Assembly (NCBI RefSeq): GCF_000518865.1 | Contig: NZ_KI912515.1 | Span: 1-64,000 of the forward strand | Source: Bacillus sp. J37 | Lineage (GTDB): Bacteria > Bacillota > Bacilli > Bacillales > Bacillaceae | Direction of reading: 5' to 3' | Length of the DNA: 64,000 nt | Shown: positions 34,126 through 46,842 of the stretch, one piece after another | Layout of the letters: the number at the start of each line of letters is the position of its first letter | Position numbering within the stretch: the stretch's first letter is position 1 | Notes under the pieces: model-generated | What the model was told of the DNA's origin: nothing | Database searches by the model: none | Seen by the model: the letters and a program-made list of their open reading frames with translations, nothing else | Made by a program: the position numbers and the translations under genes

Positions 34126-34950
34126 TCACGCAACCTCAGGTTTTAAAACCTTCTGCTTTCGCTTTTTCACACCTAAACGATGCGAAATAAGTAAGGTTAA
34201 GATGATTATTGCCAAGGTAATAAATAATTGGGATATCATTTTCCCGTGAAACACACCATTATAGAAGAATCCACCTAAACAGCCACCAAGAATCGGCCCT
34301 AAAACTGGGATCCAGGCATAGTGCCATTGGGAATCACCTTTACCAGGTATAGGTAAAAGAAAATGAATAATCCTTGGTCCTAAATCACGTGCGGGGTTCA
34401 TGGCAGCACCTGTTGAGCCTCCTAATGATATTCCGAGAGTCATAATTAAAAAACCAACTGCTAATGGATGGAGACCATCTGTAAACTTATTTGCTCCAAT
34501 AGATAAAATACCTAATACGAGAATAAACGTTGCTAATATCTCGCTTAGTAAATTAGAAAAGGTGTGTTGGATAGCTGGGCTTGTTGCAAAAACACCAAGG
34601 ATTGCTCTTTTATCCTTTGTTTCTTTCCAGTGAGGAAAATAGTGTAAGTAAACCCCGACAGCACCAATCATAGTACCTAAAAGCTGAGCAACGATGTAAC
34701 CTGCTACCTGTCCCCAAGGGAAATTCTCTGAAAAGGCAAAAACCAAAGTAATAACCGGATTTAAATGAGCTCCACTATATTTACCTACAGTAAAAATAGC
34801 TAAGGTAACAGCCAATCCCCAAGCAAATTGAATAGCTAACCATCCTGCATTATAGGCAAAAGACTTTTTGAGGGCGGCCCCGGCACATACACTCCCACCT
34901 AAAAAAATTAAAATAGCTGTACCTACAACTTCTCCCCAAAGGGCTACCAT
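34126..34950 (-). CDS. glpF: Glycerol uptake facilitator (aquaglyceroporin)
   Basis: It encodes 274 residues with six TM spans and two half-helices. The first signature is SGAHLNPVIT (NPV instead of the usual NPA) and the second is MNPARDLGPR; the Asp after NPAR marks a glycerol-type channel. The sequence follows B. subtilis GlpF over its length, including GAVGVYLHYFPHWKET. No glpK is adjacent, unlike the B. subtilis glpFK operon. RBS GGGGAGGAGGATC is strong. Confidence 0.9.
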   Translation of the reverse strand: MVALWGEVVGTAILIFLGGSVCAGAALKKSFAYNAGWLAIQFAWGLAVTLAIFTVGKYSGAHLNPVITLVFAFSENFPWGQVAGYIVAQLLGTMIGAVGVYLHYFPHWKETKDKRAILGVFATSPAIQHTFSNLLSEILATFILVLGILSIGANKFTDGLHPLAVGFLIMTLGISLGGSTGAAMNPARDLGPRIIHFLLPIPGKGDSQWHYAWIPVLGPILGGCLGGFFYNGVFHGKMISQLFITLAIIILTLLISHRLGVKKRKQKVLKPEVA

Positions 34951-35006
34951 AATGATCCTCCTCCCCTAGAAGATATACATTCTGAACATTCTGACATAAT
35001 AACCAT

Positions 35007-35046
35007 AAAAATTGCTTGATCTCTTAGTAAAGAAACCAAGCCTTTT
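35007..35046 (-). terminator. Hairpin between the gntR-type gene and glpF
   Basis: On the minus strand GCTTGGTTTCTTT and AAGAGATCAAGC pair imperfectly and are followed by AATTTTT. It ends the regulator transcript or acts as a glpF leader attenuator; GlpP-type antitermination is known for glpF in B. subtilis, but no RNA-binding site can be proven here. Confidence 0.6.
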
Positions 35047-35088
35047 TGTTGTTATAAATTTGTACTAGTGTCGGTTTCAGCTCAAAGC

Positions 35089-35112
35089 GCTGATCAAGGT
35101 GCTTATACTTTT
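35089..35112 (+). repeat. Partial copy of a dispersed intergenic repeat
   Basis: GCTGATCAAGGTGCTTATAC here matches GCTGATCAAGGCGCTTGCGC at the end of the repeat at 39431-39551, with two differences in the segment shown plus shared flanking T's. Confidence 0.5.
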
Positions 35113-35113
35113 C

Positions 35114-35824
35114 CTATAACAACTGACTATTCGATTGAATAAAAAACTGTGATTGTTGATAGTTATAGGTGACTTTAGAGAAGTCGAAGGGCTGCCCGTT
35201 TGTTAAATGGAAGATACTTTCTACGAAAAGTTTAGGTGAGCCTTCAGGTAAACCTAAATATGTTGCTTCTTCTTCATTCAGTTTATCAACATGAAGGAAC
35301 ATGTCCGAAAATCCTACCTTTAATCCAAGTCCTTCCTTAATGTAATGAAAGATAGATTCTGAAACAATTTCCTTATTTAAATACGTAATAATGGATTTAT
35401 TATAAAAGGATTCCTCAAAGCATAATGTTTGTCCGTTTATATATCGAAGTCTTTTCACATAGTACACATCATCTTCAAGTGACATGTTCAGGTTCTCAGC
35501 TACTTCTTGTGTTGGTTTTCTTACATCCAATTCAAAGACCTTTGATGTTATTTGAAAGTCTTCCAAGTCACTTTTGAACCCTTGATTAGACAGCAAACTG
35601 ATATATCCGGTTCTTTTATGTCTTCTTACAAAAATTCCACTACCTCTGACTTGAAATACGACACCTTTCCTCTCCAATAAATCCAGAGATTTTGTAATCG
35701 TACTCTTGCTCACTTCAAATTGAGCCATTAATTTCTCTAATACAGGAAGCTTATCACCTTGTTGAAGATTATGTTCTTCAATATATTTTTCAATTTCTTT
35801 TGCGATTTCTTGGTACTTTAACAT
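35114..35824 (-). CDS. GntR-family regulator (UTRA domain) of beta-glucoside genes
   Basis: It encodes 236 residues: a winged-HTH GntR domain (about 1-68; LPVLEKLMAQFEVSKSTITKSLDLLERKGVVFQVRGSGIFV) and a UTRA effector domain (about 88-230). HutC/TreR-subgroup repressors of this type sense phosphosugars. It is divergent from bglP-bglA, so it very likely represses them and is relieved by a phospho-beta-glucoside (inference). This differs from B. subtilis bglPH, which uses the LicT antiterminator. Confidence 0.87.
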   Translation of the reverse strand: MLKYQEIAKEIEKYIEEHNLQQGDKLPVLEKLMAQFEVSKSTITKSLDLLERKGVVFQVRGSGIFVRRHKRTGYISLLSNQGFKSDLEDFQITSKVFELDVRKPTQEVAENLNMSLEDDVYYVKRLRYINGQTLCFEESFYNKSIITYLNKEIVSESIFHYIKEGLGLKVGFSDMFLHVDKLNEEEATYLGLPEGSPKLFVESIFHLTNGQPFDFSKVTYNYQQSQFFIQSNSQLL

Positions 35825-35919
35825 ATCTAATCCTCGCTAGTCATTTACTTTTTCATTAACTTAATTATATCATAAAGTAACTAAAAATATTATCAACAAA
35901 CAAACTTATTATAAATGTA

Positions 35920-35948
35920 TTGAAAAATTATACCGGTACAATTATAAT
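35920..35948 (+). promoter_or_regulatory. bglP promoter with operator dyad in the spacer
   Basis: TTGAAA at 35920-35925 and TATAAT at 35943-35948 are 17 bp apart. The spacer contains ATTATACCGGTACAAT (35927-35942), a dyad centred on CCGG with one mismatched pair of positions. It is well placed for repression by the GntR-type protein. Confidence 0.75.
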
Positions 35949-35980
35949 GAGAGCGTATCATACATTAGGGAGGATTTAAA

Positions 35981-39332
<3,352 letters not shown>

Positions 39333-39352
39333 TAACTTGTTTCATTTAGACG

Positions 39353-39386
39353 AAAAATAGAGGCTTTCTGAGCCTCTATTTTTATT
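39353..39386 (+). terminator. Terminator of bglP-bglA
   Basis: AAAAATAGAGGCT pairs with AGCCTCTATTTTT around a 5-nt loop. Confidence 0.92.
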
Positions 39387-39430
39387 GACCAGGAAACTAT
39401 AAAATGCCTTTGAACTGTGGATAAGTGCGC

Positions 39431-39551
39431 GACATCCAGCTCCAGCGCCTAGCCCTTCTAGGGTCTAGCCACAAATGAATTGAAGACAAAGAACGTCTTC
39501 TATTCATTTGCGTCTTATTTGCCCGAAGCTGATCAAGGCGCTTGCGCTTTT
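39431..39551. repeat. Bacillus-type intergenic palindromic repeat
   Basis: The element starts CCAGCTCCAGCGCCTAG and ends GCTGATCAAGGCGCTTGCGC. The inner arms AAATGAATTGAAGAC and GTCTTCTATTCATTTG form a hairpin at 39473-39510. Sequences with these ends are scattered between genes in many Bacillus genomes. Partial relatives are at 35089 (3' part) and 48738 (5' part). Confidence 0.65.
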
Positions 39552-39594
39552 GTTCTTGACAAGGTAAGTGAATAAGACTAGAATTATAAATTAT

Positions 39595-39624
39595 TTGAAA
39601 ATAATTTTATGTTAAAACTATAAT
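39595..39624 (+). promoter_or_regulatory. Promoter of the riboswitch-cycA transcript
   Basis: TTGAAA (39595-39600), 18-bp spacer, TATAAT (39619-39624). The RNA would begin near 39631, just before the riboswitch. Confidence 0.75.
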
Positions 39625-39635
39625 CGAGCTATGAT

Positions 39636-39732
39636 CGCTATGGATGAAACTATAGCAGGAGCAGCTTCTGGAGAGACTGCGGCATTCCGCAGCGCCGAAG
39701 GATTCATAATCTCAGGCAAAAGGACAGAAGAG
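39636..39732 (+). ncRNA. Glycine riboswitch, single aptamer
   Basis: The core reads CTTCTGGAGAGAC, then a hairpin CTGCGG/CCGCAG, then GCGCCGAAGGA, ATCTCAGGCAAAAGGACAG and AAG. These are the conserved blocks of glycine aptamers. P1 is CTTCTG/CAGAAG (39665-39670 and 39725-39730). Only one aptamer is present. A small hairpin (GCTAT/ATAGC, about 39637-39658) lies just 5' and may be the ghost helix seen beside singlet aptamers. The downstream gene is a CycA-type glycine permease. Confidence 0.85.
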
Positions 39733-39802
39733 TATAGAATACCTATTTGTTAAACTAATCATTTTACTAGTACAACAAATACTATTTCATATTCTTATGA
39801 CC

Positions 39803-39835
39803 AAGAGATTTGGATGATATCCAATCTCTTTTTTT
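39803..39835 (+). terminator. Riboswitch expression-platform terminator
   Basis: AAGAGATTTGGAT and ATCCAATCTCTT form a strong hairpin followed by T's, 70 nt after the aptamer and 69 nt before the cycA start. It is placed to let glycine binding decide read-through. Confidence 0.85.
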
Positions 39836-39904
39836 AATGGATTATGTTTATGCTGCTCATTGTGTCACACAATAGATTGTGGCAAATTTTAAGGAGGAGT
39901 AGAA

Positions 39905-41251
39905 TTGGTACAACAAGAATTAAAGAGGGATTTAGCCAATCGGCATGTTCAATTGATTGCCATCGGAGGAACTATTGGTACCGGGTTATTCCTAGGATCT
40001 GGTAAAGCAATCCAACTGGCAGGTCCGTCTATTATCTTTGCTTATTTAACTGTGGGTATTGCTGTGTTTTTTATTATGCGGGCACTGGGAGAGCTATTGT
40101 TATCTAAAGCTGGTTATCAATCATTTACAGACATCGCCCAAGACTATCTTGGCCCAAGAATAGCGTTCGTGACTGGATGGACTTATTGGTTTTGTTGGAT
40201 TATGATCGCAATGGCCGATATTATTGCTGTCGGTGTTTATGTACAGTATTGGTTTGATATACCTCAATGGGTACCTGCCATTATTTGTTTGATTGTTTTA
40301 TTAGGGTTCAATCTATTAACGGTTAAGCTTTTTGGTGAATTAGAGTTTTGGTTTGCTTTAATAAAAGTTATAACGATCCTCTTATTAATTGGGGTTGGGG
40401 TTATTTTACTTGTGATAGGTTTTAAGACCGATGCAGGGGCAGTTACAATCAGAAATCTGTGGGAACACGGTGGAATCTTTCCAAATGGCATTTCAGGTTT
40501 CTTACTTTCCTTTCAAATGGTTTTATTTGCTTTTGTTGGTGTAGAGTTAGTGGGTGTATCAGCAGCGGAAACAGCCAATCCAAGAAAAAATATTCCATCG
40601 GCTATAAATAAGATTCCTTTAAGAATACTATTTTTCTACATTGGCTCCATTATTGTTCTGTTATGCATTAATCCATGGACCGAACTGAATGCTGAGGAAA
40701 GTCCCTTCGTAAAAACATTTAGCTTAATTGGAATTCCAATTGCTGCCGGTATTATTAATTTTGTTGTATTAACGTCTGCTGCTTCTGCCTGCAATAGTGG
40801 AATGTTTTCGACAAGCCGGATTCTATATAATTTAAGCAGGAGTAATCAGGCTCCTGCCAACTTAGCAAAACTAAATAAAAATCATGTCCCTGGTAACGCA
40901 TTGTTCATATCTACACTTGTCGTATCGGTAGGAGCACTCTTGAGCAAACTTATCCCTGCACAAGCCTTTGGACTCGTATCAACGGTAAGTGCTATTTGTT
41001 TTATTTGGGTTTGGGGTGTCATTATTGTTTGTCATTTAAAGTATAAAAAAACATGTCCACAATTACATGCTGAGTCAACGTTTAAAGCACCGTTTACGCC
41101 ATTTGTTAATTATGTAGTTCTAGCGTTATTTGCTATGATTCTTATTATTATGTTATTTGCTAATGAAACACGCTTGGCATTATTACTGACACCATTATGG
41201 TTTATTTTAATATTTGCAATGTATTCATATAGAAGAAAAAAGGCAAGGTAA
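39905..41251 (+). CDS. cycA: Glycine/D-alanine/D-serine permease, CycA type (APC family)
   Basis: It encodes 448 residues and about 12 TM spans. It follows E. coli CycA closely through LANRHVQLIAIGGTIGTGLF, MRALGELLLS, GWTYWFCW, KLFGELEFWFALIK, FAFVGVELVGVSAAET and NFVVLTSAASACNSGMFSTSR. It is a proton-coupled amino acid importer. The start is TTG 39905 with AAGGAGGAG upstream. Its glycine riboswitch independently supports glycine as substrate. Confidence 0.9.
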   Translation: MVQQELKRDLANRHVQLIAIGGTIGTGLFLGSGKAIQLAGPSIIFAYLTVGIAVFFIMRALGELLLSKAGYQSFTDIAQDYLGPRIAFVTGWTYWFCWIMIAMADIIAVGVYVQYWFDIPQWVPAIICLIVLLGFNLLTVKLFGELEFWFALIKVITILLLIGVGVILLVIGFKTDAGAVTIRNLWEHGGIFPNGISGFLLSFQMVLFAFVGVELVGVSAAETANPRKNIPSAINKIPLRILFFYIGSIIVLLCINPWTELNAEESPFVKTFSLIGIPIAAGIINFVVLTSAASACNSGMFSTSRILYNLSRSNQAPANLAKLNKNHVPGNALFISTLVVSVGALLSKLIPAQAFGLVSTVSAICFIWVWGVIIVCHLKYKKTCPQLHAESTFKAPFTPFVNYVVLALFAMILIIMLFANETRLALLLTPLWFILIFAMYSYRRKKAR

Positions 41252-41265
41252 TGTTATATATGTAG

Positions 41266-41308
41266 AAGTGAGATTCCCTTTTAAAGTGAATCTCACTTTT
41301 AGTTTTTT
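41266..41308 (+). terminator. Terminator of cycA
   Basis: AAGTGAGATTC pairs with GAATCTCACTT, followed by TTAGTTTTTT. Confidence 0.88.
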
Positions 41309-41355
41309 GATACAAAAAGGTCTTGAACAAATTGAAATATCATGATATATTCCAC

Positions 41356-41373
41356 TTGTGAAATACTTCACAA
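41356..41373. promoter_or_regulatory. Rex operator 1 upstream of ldh
   Basis: TTGTGAAATACTTCACAA matches the Rex consensus TTGTGAAATATTTCACAA at 17 of 18 positions. Confidence 0.88.
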
Positions 41374-41404
41374 TATGATGTTCGTAAATATATTTTTTTT
41401 GAAA

Positions 41405-41430
41405 CCATTTGTGAAATTATTCACAAATGG
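41405..41430. promoter_or_regulatory. Rex operator 2 upstream of ldh
   Basis: TTGTGAAATTATTCACAA (41409-41426) sits in a longer dyad with flanking CCAT/ATGG, upstream of TATAAT at 41453-41458. Confidence 0.9.
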
Positions 41431-41460
41431 TAAGTAACTCAATTAACTTATCTATAATAA

Positions 41461-42468
<1,008 letters not shown>

Positions 42469-42505
42469 TTTGATTTCACATCTTTGACCCATTGGGGGAA
42501 ACATT

Positions 42506-42685
42506 ATGTTAATGGATACTTTCAATCCTTTTAATAATCTTGGACTTTCAGCATTAATGGCAGCAATTCCTATCCTGTTATTTCTGGTATGCATAACTGT
42601 CTGAAAAATGAAGGGAATCCATGCTGCACTATTAAACATAGCCGTTACTTTTCTTATTGCACTTACCCTATTGTTTAAAAAATAA
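42506..42685 (+). pseudogene. Lactate permease (LctP) remnant, N-terminus only
   Basis: After GGGGGAA the frame reads MLMDTFNPFNNLGLSALMAA and on through a first TM span, then an in-frame TGA at 42602, then KMKGIHAALLNIAVTFLIAL and TAA at 42683. This matches the first 55 or so residues of LctP-family permeases (DPFxNLxLSAL, then KMKG). The remaining roughly 500 residues are gone. In B. subtilis lctP follows ldh, so the locus has lost its exporter/importer partner. Confidence 0.8.
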
Positions 42686-42708
42686 AGTGCAGTTCCTCCT
42701 GCAAATTC

Positions 42709-42746
42709 AAGTCTCTTAGGAATTCATAATCCAAAGAGACTTTTTT
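42709..42746 (+). terminator. Terminator of the ldh unit
   Basis: AAGTCTCTT and AAGAGACTT pair across a 16-nt loop, followed by T's. Confidence 0.82.
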
Positions 42747-42909
42747 AATTTATACTTTCAGAAGAGTATTTAGAAAGGTAATCGGGTAATGAAGTAAGGA
42801 TAACTCGAATAAATTCTTTATTATGTGCCAATCTCAGTATTTCCTACTTTACATATAGGAATTATGGTGATAATATCTCTATTGTTATATTAAAAAAGGA
42901 AGTGAAGAA

Positions 42910-44286
42910 ATGTATATATTCGTCATTCTTAATATTATTATCATGTTATTACTTATTTTTGGTTTATATACTATGCAGAAAAAGCATCTCTCTTTTTCAA
43001 AAAGAGTATTTACAGGCCTGGGATTAGGTGTCCTGTTTGGATTGGGGTTACAGTTTGCCTATGGAATAGAATCGGAAGCTGTTTCAACATCGATTGATTG
43101 GTTCAATATAGTTGGAAGCGGGTATGTAAGCTTCCTAAAAATGATTGTTATGCCATTGGTTTTCATATCTATTCTTTCTGCTTTTACAAAATTAAAGATG
43201 GAAAACAATCTTGGAAAAGTTAGCGGATGGATCTTGGGAACATTAGTTGGTACAACAGCTATTGCTGCTGCTGTAGGAATTGCTTCAGCATTATTGTTCA
43301 ATTTGGAAGCCGTACAAATTGATCAGGGAGAAGCAGAACTAGGCAGAGCAGCCCAATTAGAGGAACAAGTTGTTTCTGTTCAAGATATGACGATACCTCA
43401 ACAAATTGTTTCATTAATTCCTACTAATCCATTCTTGGATCTAACAGGAGCAAATCCAACATCAACAATATCTGTCGTTATTTTTGCTGCTATTCTTGGT
43501 ATTGCCTTTTTAGGAATTAGACGTAAGGAACCGGTATATGCTGAAAAATTTGCAGATATTGTAGAGACTTTTTATAAATTGATTATGCGGGTTGTTACCT
43601 TGATTTTAAGACTGACTCCTTACGGTGTGTTGGCATTAATGACAAAAGTAACAGCAACAAGTGATTATCAGGCAATTTGGAAGCTGGGTAAGTTTGTTTT
43701 GGCATCCTATGCTGCCTTAATTGTTATGTTTATTATTCATTTACTTATTTTAGCAATAGCTGGTTTAAATCCGGTGACTTATGTGAAGAAGGCTTTTCCA
43801 GTACTTGCATTTGCATTCACTTCAAGAACAAGTGCCGGAGCATTACCTTTAAATATCAAAGCACAAACGAAGGACATGGGAGTACCTGAAGGTGTAGCCA
43901 ATTTTGCGGGATCCTTTGGGTTATCAATTGGGCAAAATGGTTGTGCCGGTATTTACCCGGCCATGTTAGCCGTTATGATCGCTCCTACGGTAGGAATAGA
44001 TCCATTAACACCTTCATTCCTGTTAACACTAGTTGCTGTTGTAGCAATTAGCTCCTTTGGTGTTGCTGGAGTAGGAGGCGGGGCTACATTTGCTGCTTTG
44101 CTTGTCCTTTCAGCATTGAATTTACCAGTTGGTTTAGCTGGTCTTCTCATATCTGTTGAACCGCTTATTGATATGGGACGTACAGCACTAAATGTTAGCG
44201 GAAGTATGACAGCTGGTGTTATTACGAGTAAGGCAACAAAAGACTTGGATACCAGTGTCTACAATAGTTCTTCTCAATCGGCGTAA
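42910..44286 (+). CDS. tcyP: L-cystine transporter TcyP
   Basis: It encodes 458 residues of the dicarboxylate/cation symporter fold. It tracks B. subtilis TcyP: MQKKHLSFSKRVFTGLGLG at the start, IPTNPFLDLTGANPTSTISVVIFAAILGIAF, FTSRTSAGALPLNIKAQ, GQNGCAGIYPAM and DMGRTALNVSGSMTAG. It is a sodium- or proton-coupled importer of L-cystine. Monocistronic, with its own terminator. No CymR site or S-box was recognised upstream. Confidence 0.92.
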   Translation: MYIFVILNIIIMLLLIFGLYTMQKKHLSFSKRVFTGLGLGVLFGLGLQFAYGIESEAVSTSIDWFNIVGSGYVSFLKMIVMPLVFISILSAFTKLKMENNLGKVSGWILGTLVGTTAIAAAVGIASALLFNLEAVQIDQGEAELGRAAQLEEQVVSVQDMTIPQQIVSLIPTNPFLDLTGANPTSTISVVIFAAILGIAFLGIRRKEPVYAEKFADIVETFYKLIMRVVTLILRLTPYGVLALMTKVTATSDYQAIWKLGKFVLASYAALIVMFIIHLLILAIAGLNPVTYVKKAFPVLAFAFTSRTSAGALPLNIKAQTKDMGVPEGVANFAGSFGLSIGQNGCAGIYPAMLAVMIAPTVGIDPLTPSFLLTLVAVVAISSFGVAGVGGGATFAALLVLSALNLPVGLAGLLISVEPLIDMGRTALNVSGSMTAGVITSKATKDLDTSVYNSSSQSA

Positions 44287-44296
44287 TGATAAAAGG

Positions 44297-44331
44297 AACT
44301 TCCCAATTAAGTAGGTTTGGGAAGTTTTTTT
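44297..44331 (+). terminator. Terminator of tcyP
   Basis: AACTTCCCAA pairs with TTTGGGAAGTT, then seven T's. Confidence 0.9.
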
Positions 44332-44457
44332 GCTTTAGGAAAATATGTAGTAGAAGGGGCGGCAAGCATATGCTACCTTTACTTATGGAAGTCCTTATAT
44401 GGACAGATCGTTATAATGAATAAAAAAACGTGCTGAGTAAAGAGGAGGCCATTTTCA

Positions 44458-45462
44458 ATGAAACTTGAAAAAGTTCGATGGGGCATAATTGGATGCGGGA
44501 ATGTAACGGAAGTAAAAAGTGGACCGGCATTTCAAAAAATAAAAAATTCCGAATTGGTAGCTGTTATGCGAAGAACTGGTGAGTTGGCAGAGGACTATGC
44601 AAAAAGACACCATGTTTCCAAATGGTACGATGATGCTGACGCACTAATCAATGATCCGGATGTTGACGCAGTTTATATTGCAACACCACCGGGTTCTCAT
44701 AAGGAGTATACCCTGAAAGCTGCAAAGGCAGGCAAACCTGTATATGTAGAAAAGCCGATGGCTCTTAATTGGGCTGAATGCAATGACATGATTGTTGCCT
44801 TTAAAGCTTCGCGTGTACCTTTATATGTTGCTTATTACCGTAGGGCACAGCCCCGATTTATTAAAATAAAAGAGTTGTTGAAAAGTAAAATAATTGGAGA
44901 CATTCGTTTTGTATCAACGACACAGTATCAGAAGGCAAGGGAAGATGTGATGAACCCGGAAAATCTCCCGTGGAGGGTTCAGCCTGAGTTGTCCGGAGGA
45001 GGACTTTTTTTCGATTTAGCCAGCCATACACTTGATATGTTAGATTTTTTACTTGGTCCTATAAAGGAAGCAAATGGTTTTGCTTCTAATCAGGCAGGAT
45101 TATATCGAGCAGAAGACATCGTGACAGGAACCTATCAGTTTGAGTCAGGGACCCATGGGATTGGAAGCTGGTGTTTTTCAGCTTTTGAAAATGTGGATGT
45201 GAATGAAATCATTGGCAGTAAAGGAAAGATTACCTTTTCCACTTTTGGCGATGATCCAGTTATTTTAATAACTGATGATGGTAAAGAAGAATGGAGTTTT
45301 GAGCGACCTCAACATGTCCACCAACCTCTCCTTGAAACAATTGTTGATGAATTAACTGGAGGTAACAGAAAGTGTCCAAGTACCGGTGCAACTGGTGCGA
45401 GAACAAACTGGGTTATGGATGAATTAGTTAAGGTCAAAAGAAATAGTAATCACGACTCATAA
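44458..45462 (+). CDS. Gfo/Idh/MocA-family oxidoreductase
   Basis: It encodes 334 residues. The N-terminal Rossmann domain has WGIIGCGNVTEVKSGPAF and the family motif VEKPMALNWAECNDM (catalytic-type Lys in EKP). The C-terminal alpha/beta domain (about 130-320) includes GGGLFFDLASHTLDMLDFLLG, with the conserved SHTLD region. It is an NAD(P)-dependent dehydrogenase of sugars or inositols; the substrate is not evident from the neighbours. GAGGAGGCC precedes the ATG. Confidence 0.88.
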   Translation: MKLEKVRWGIIGCGNVTEVKSGPAFQKIKNSELVAVMRRTGELAEDYAKRHHVSKWYDDADALINDPDVDAVYIATPPGSHKEYTLKAAKAGKPVYVEKPMALNWAECNDMIVAFKASRVPLYVAYYRRAQPRFIKIKELLKSKIIGDIRFVSTTQYQKAREDVMNPENLPWRVQPELSGGGLFFDLASHTLDMLDFLLGPIKEANGFASNQAGLYRAEDIVTGTYQFESGTHGIGSWCFSAFENVDVNEIIGSKGKITFSTFGDDPVILITDDGKEEWSFERPQHVHQPLLETIVDELTGGNRKCPSTGATGARTNWVMDELVKVKRNSNHDS

Positions 45463-45565
45463 AGTGGCTTGTTACCAAAAAGAATAGACTTGCTGTCAGA
45501 TCTTTATACAAAGCGAAACGAGAGGGAGCAGTTTATGTCTTAGCGGGAAAGGGAAGAAATGATAA

Positions 45566-45602
45566 AAGCACCTTAACGGAACTGGTTTAAGGTGCTTGTT
45601 TA
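45566..45602. terminator. Terminator between the oxidoreductase and DUF4188 genes
   Basis: AAGCACCTTAA and TTAAGGTGCTT pair, followed by GTTTATT on the plus side. It is shared by convergent genes. Confidence 0.82.
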
Positions 45603-45609
45603 TTATCAT

Positions 45610-46086
45610 CTAGTCTAATTTAAGCCGTTTGCGGGCTGATTCATGCTTAGTTGCAACTGGAATATGCTTTAACGCTTTACCTAACCCATAATAGGGCATA
45701 TTTCCATACAAAGATTCATAATTTCCCTTTTTTACCTGATAGGTTTCGTGGTAAATTCCAACTGCACGATTCGCTCCAACCTTTTGATTAAAATTCTTCC
45801 ATGCAGTTAAATGTTTTTCAAATTTAGCATAAGCAAGCAGATCATCTAATGAACGCCAGTATTGAATCATGACGGTCGTTCTTAAACCAAAATAGCTTTC
45901 CATTGATAAAAAGCCAAGGTCCTCTTTGTTTGTATAAAGCTCCTTAATCATTCCCGGCATAGCTTGAAAGACCGGAAACCACTTGTGTACTGCGAGTCGA
46001 TTATTTACCCTCATTCCAATAATAAAGACAACAATATCTTCTTCATTTTCAGTCGTAAAACGTCCAGTAAAAAGCTTTTTGGCCAA
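45610..46086 (-). CDS. DUF4188 protein
   Basis: It encodes 158 residues: a single ferredoxin-like alpha/beta domain of the heme/monooxygenase-like type (FTGRFTTENEEDIVVFIIGMRVN; ESYFGLRTTVMIQYWRSLDDLLAYA). Function is unknown in the family. It starts 3 bp after the PadR regulator stop, so the pair forms an operon and it is probably PadR-controlled; such pairs are usually induced by toxic compounds (inference). Confidence 0.85.
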   Translation of the reverse strand: MAKKLFTGRFTTENEEDIVVFIIGMRVNNRLAVHKWFPVFQAMPGMIKELYTNKEDLGFLSMESYFGLRTTVMIQYWRSLDDLLAYAKFEKHLTAWKNFNQKVGANRAVGIYHETYQVKKGNYESLYGNMPYYGLGKALKHIPVATKHESARKRLKLD

Positions 46087-46089
46087 GTT

Positions 46090-46647
46090 TTAATCCCCCT
46101 TAATTGAAATATACTTTTGAAGAGTACACTCACACCATTCGATTGCAGCTTTCGTTATCCTTTTTCCATAATCCAAAGTAAATAACCAATACAAAGAGTT
46201 TTTATCGTGATGTTGATGCTGTAAAATAGCTTGCTCAATTGATTCATAGGTTTGGTACCGATAATGTAATCCTTGTTTGTAATGTTGAAGGAGAGAGATC
46301 GTATGTTCATGTGATTGATAGTGTCCAAAAAACAGCTTTAATAAAAGTTCATTTCTTTCAACAGGTAGCTGGTCGATTGGTTCCTCTAACCACTTTTTTA
46401 ATGTTTCTACTCCTTTTGTTGTCAGTTTGTATTCATTTCGGTCTGGCTTACCTGCAGAAGAAGAGGATTGAACTTCAGCTAATCCTTCTTGAACAATAAA
46501 TTTCAGTGTTGGGTAAATTTGACCATAACTAACTTTCCAAAAGTGATTTAAGCTCTCATCAATGAATTGTTTAATGGAATAACCTGAATTGCATTCTGTT
46601 GTTAAAATTCCTAAAATTGCGTACGTTGTATTGTTATAATTTTTCAC
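46090..46647 (-). CDS. PadR-family transcriptional regulator
   Basis: It encodes 185 residues from GTG 46647, which has GTGAGG just upstream; the longer frame from 46680 would include that RBS. The PadR winged helix (about 5-80) reads YAILGILTTECNSGYSIKQFIDE, YGQIYPTLKFIVQEGLAEVQ and GKPDRNEYKLTTKG. The C-terminal helical dimerisation domain follows. The dyad GATATATATC at 46669-46678 may be its own operator. Confidence 0.87.
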   Translation of the reverse strand: MKNYNNTTYAILGILTTECNSGYSIKQFIDESLNHFWKVSYGQIYPTLKFIVQEGLAEVQSSSSAGKPDRNEYKLTTKGVETLKKWLEEPIDQLPVERNELLLKLFFGHYQSHEHTISLLQHYKQGLHYRYQTYESIEQAILQHQHHDKNSLYWLFTLDYGKRITKAAIEWCECTLQKYISIKGD

Positions 46648-46842
46648 TATTTCCTCACCTATCAAAAAGATATATATCATTTAGATATACAATACTTTAT
46701 ATGGAAAATATATGCAATGTTTTTATAGAAGCAGTGTTTTGTTTTTTACTTAAAGGAGTTCATCCTTTTTTGGAAGCGTTAAATAGTTTATAATAATCAG
46801 ATAATGGTAGAAATTTTAATCAAAAAATAGATAAAATAGTAG

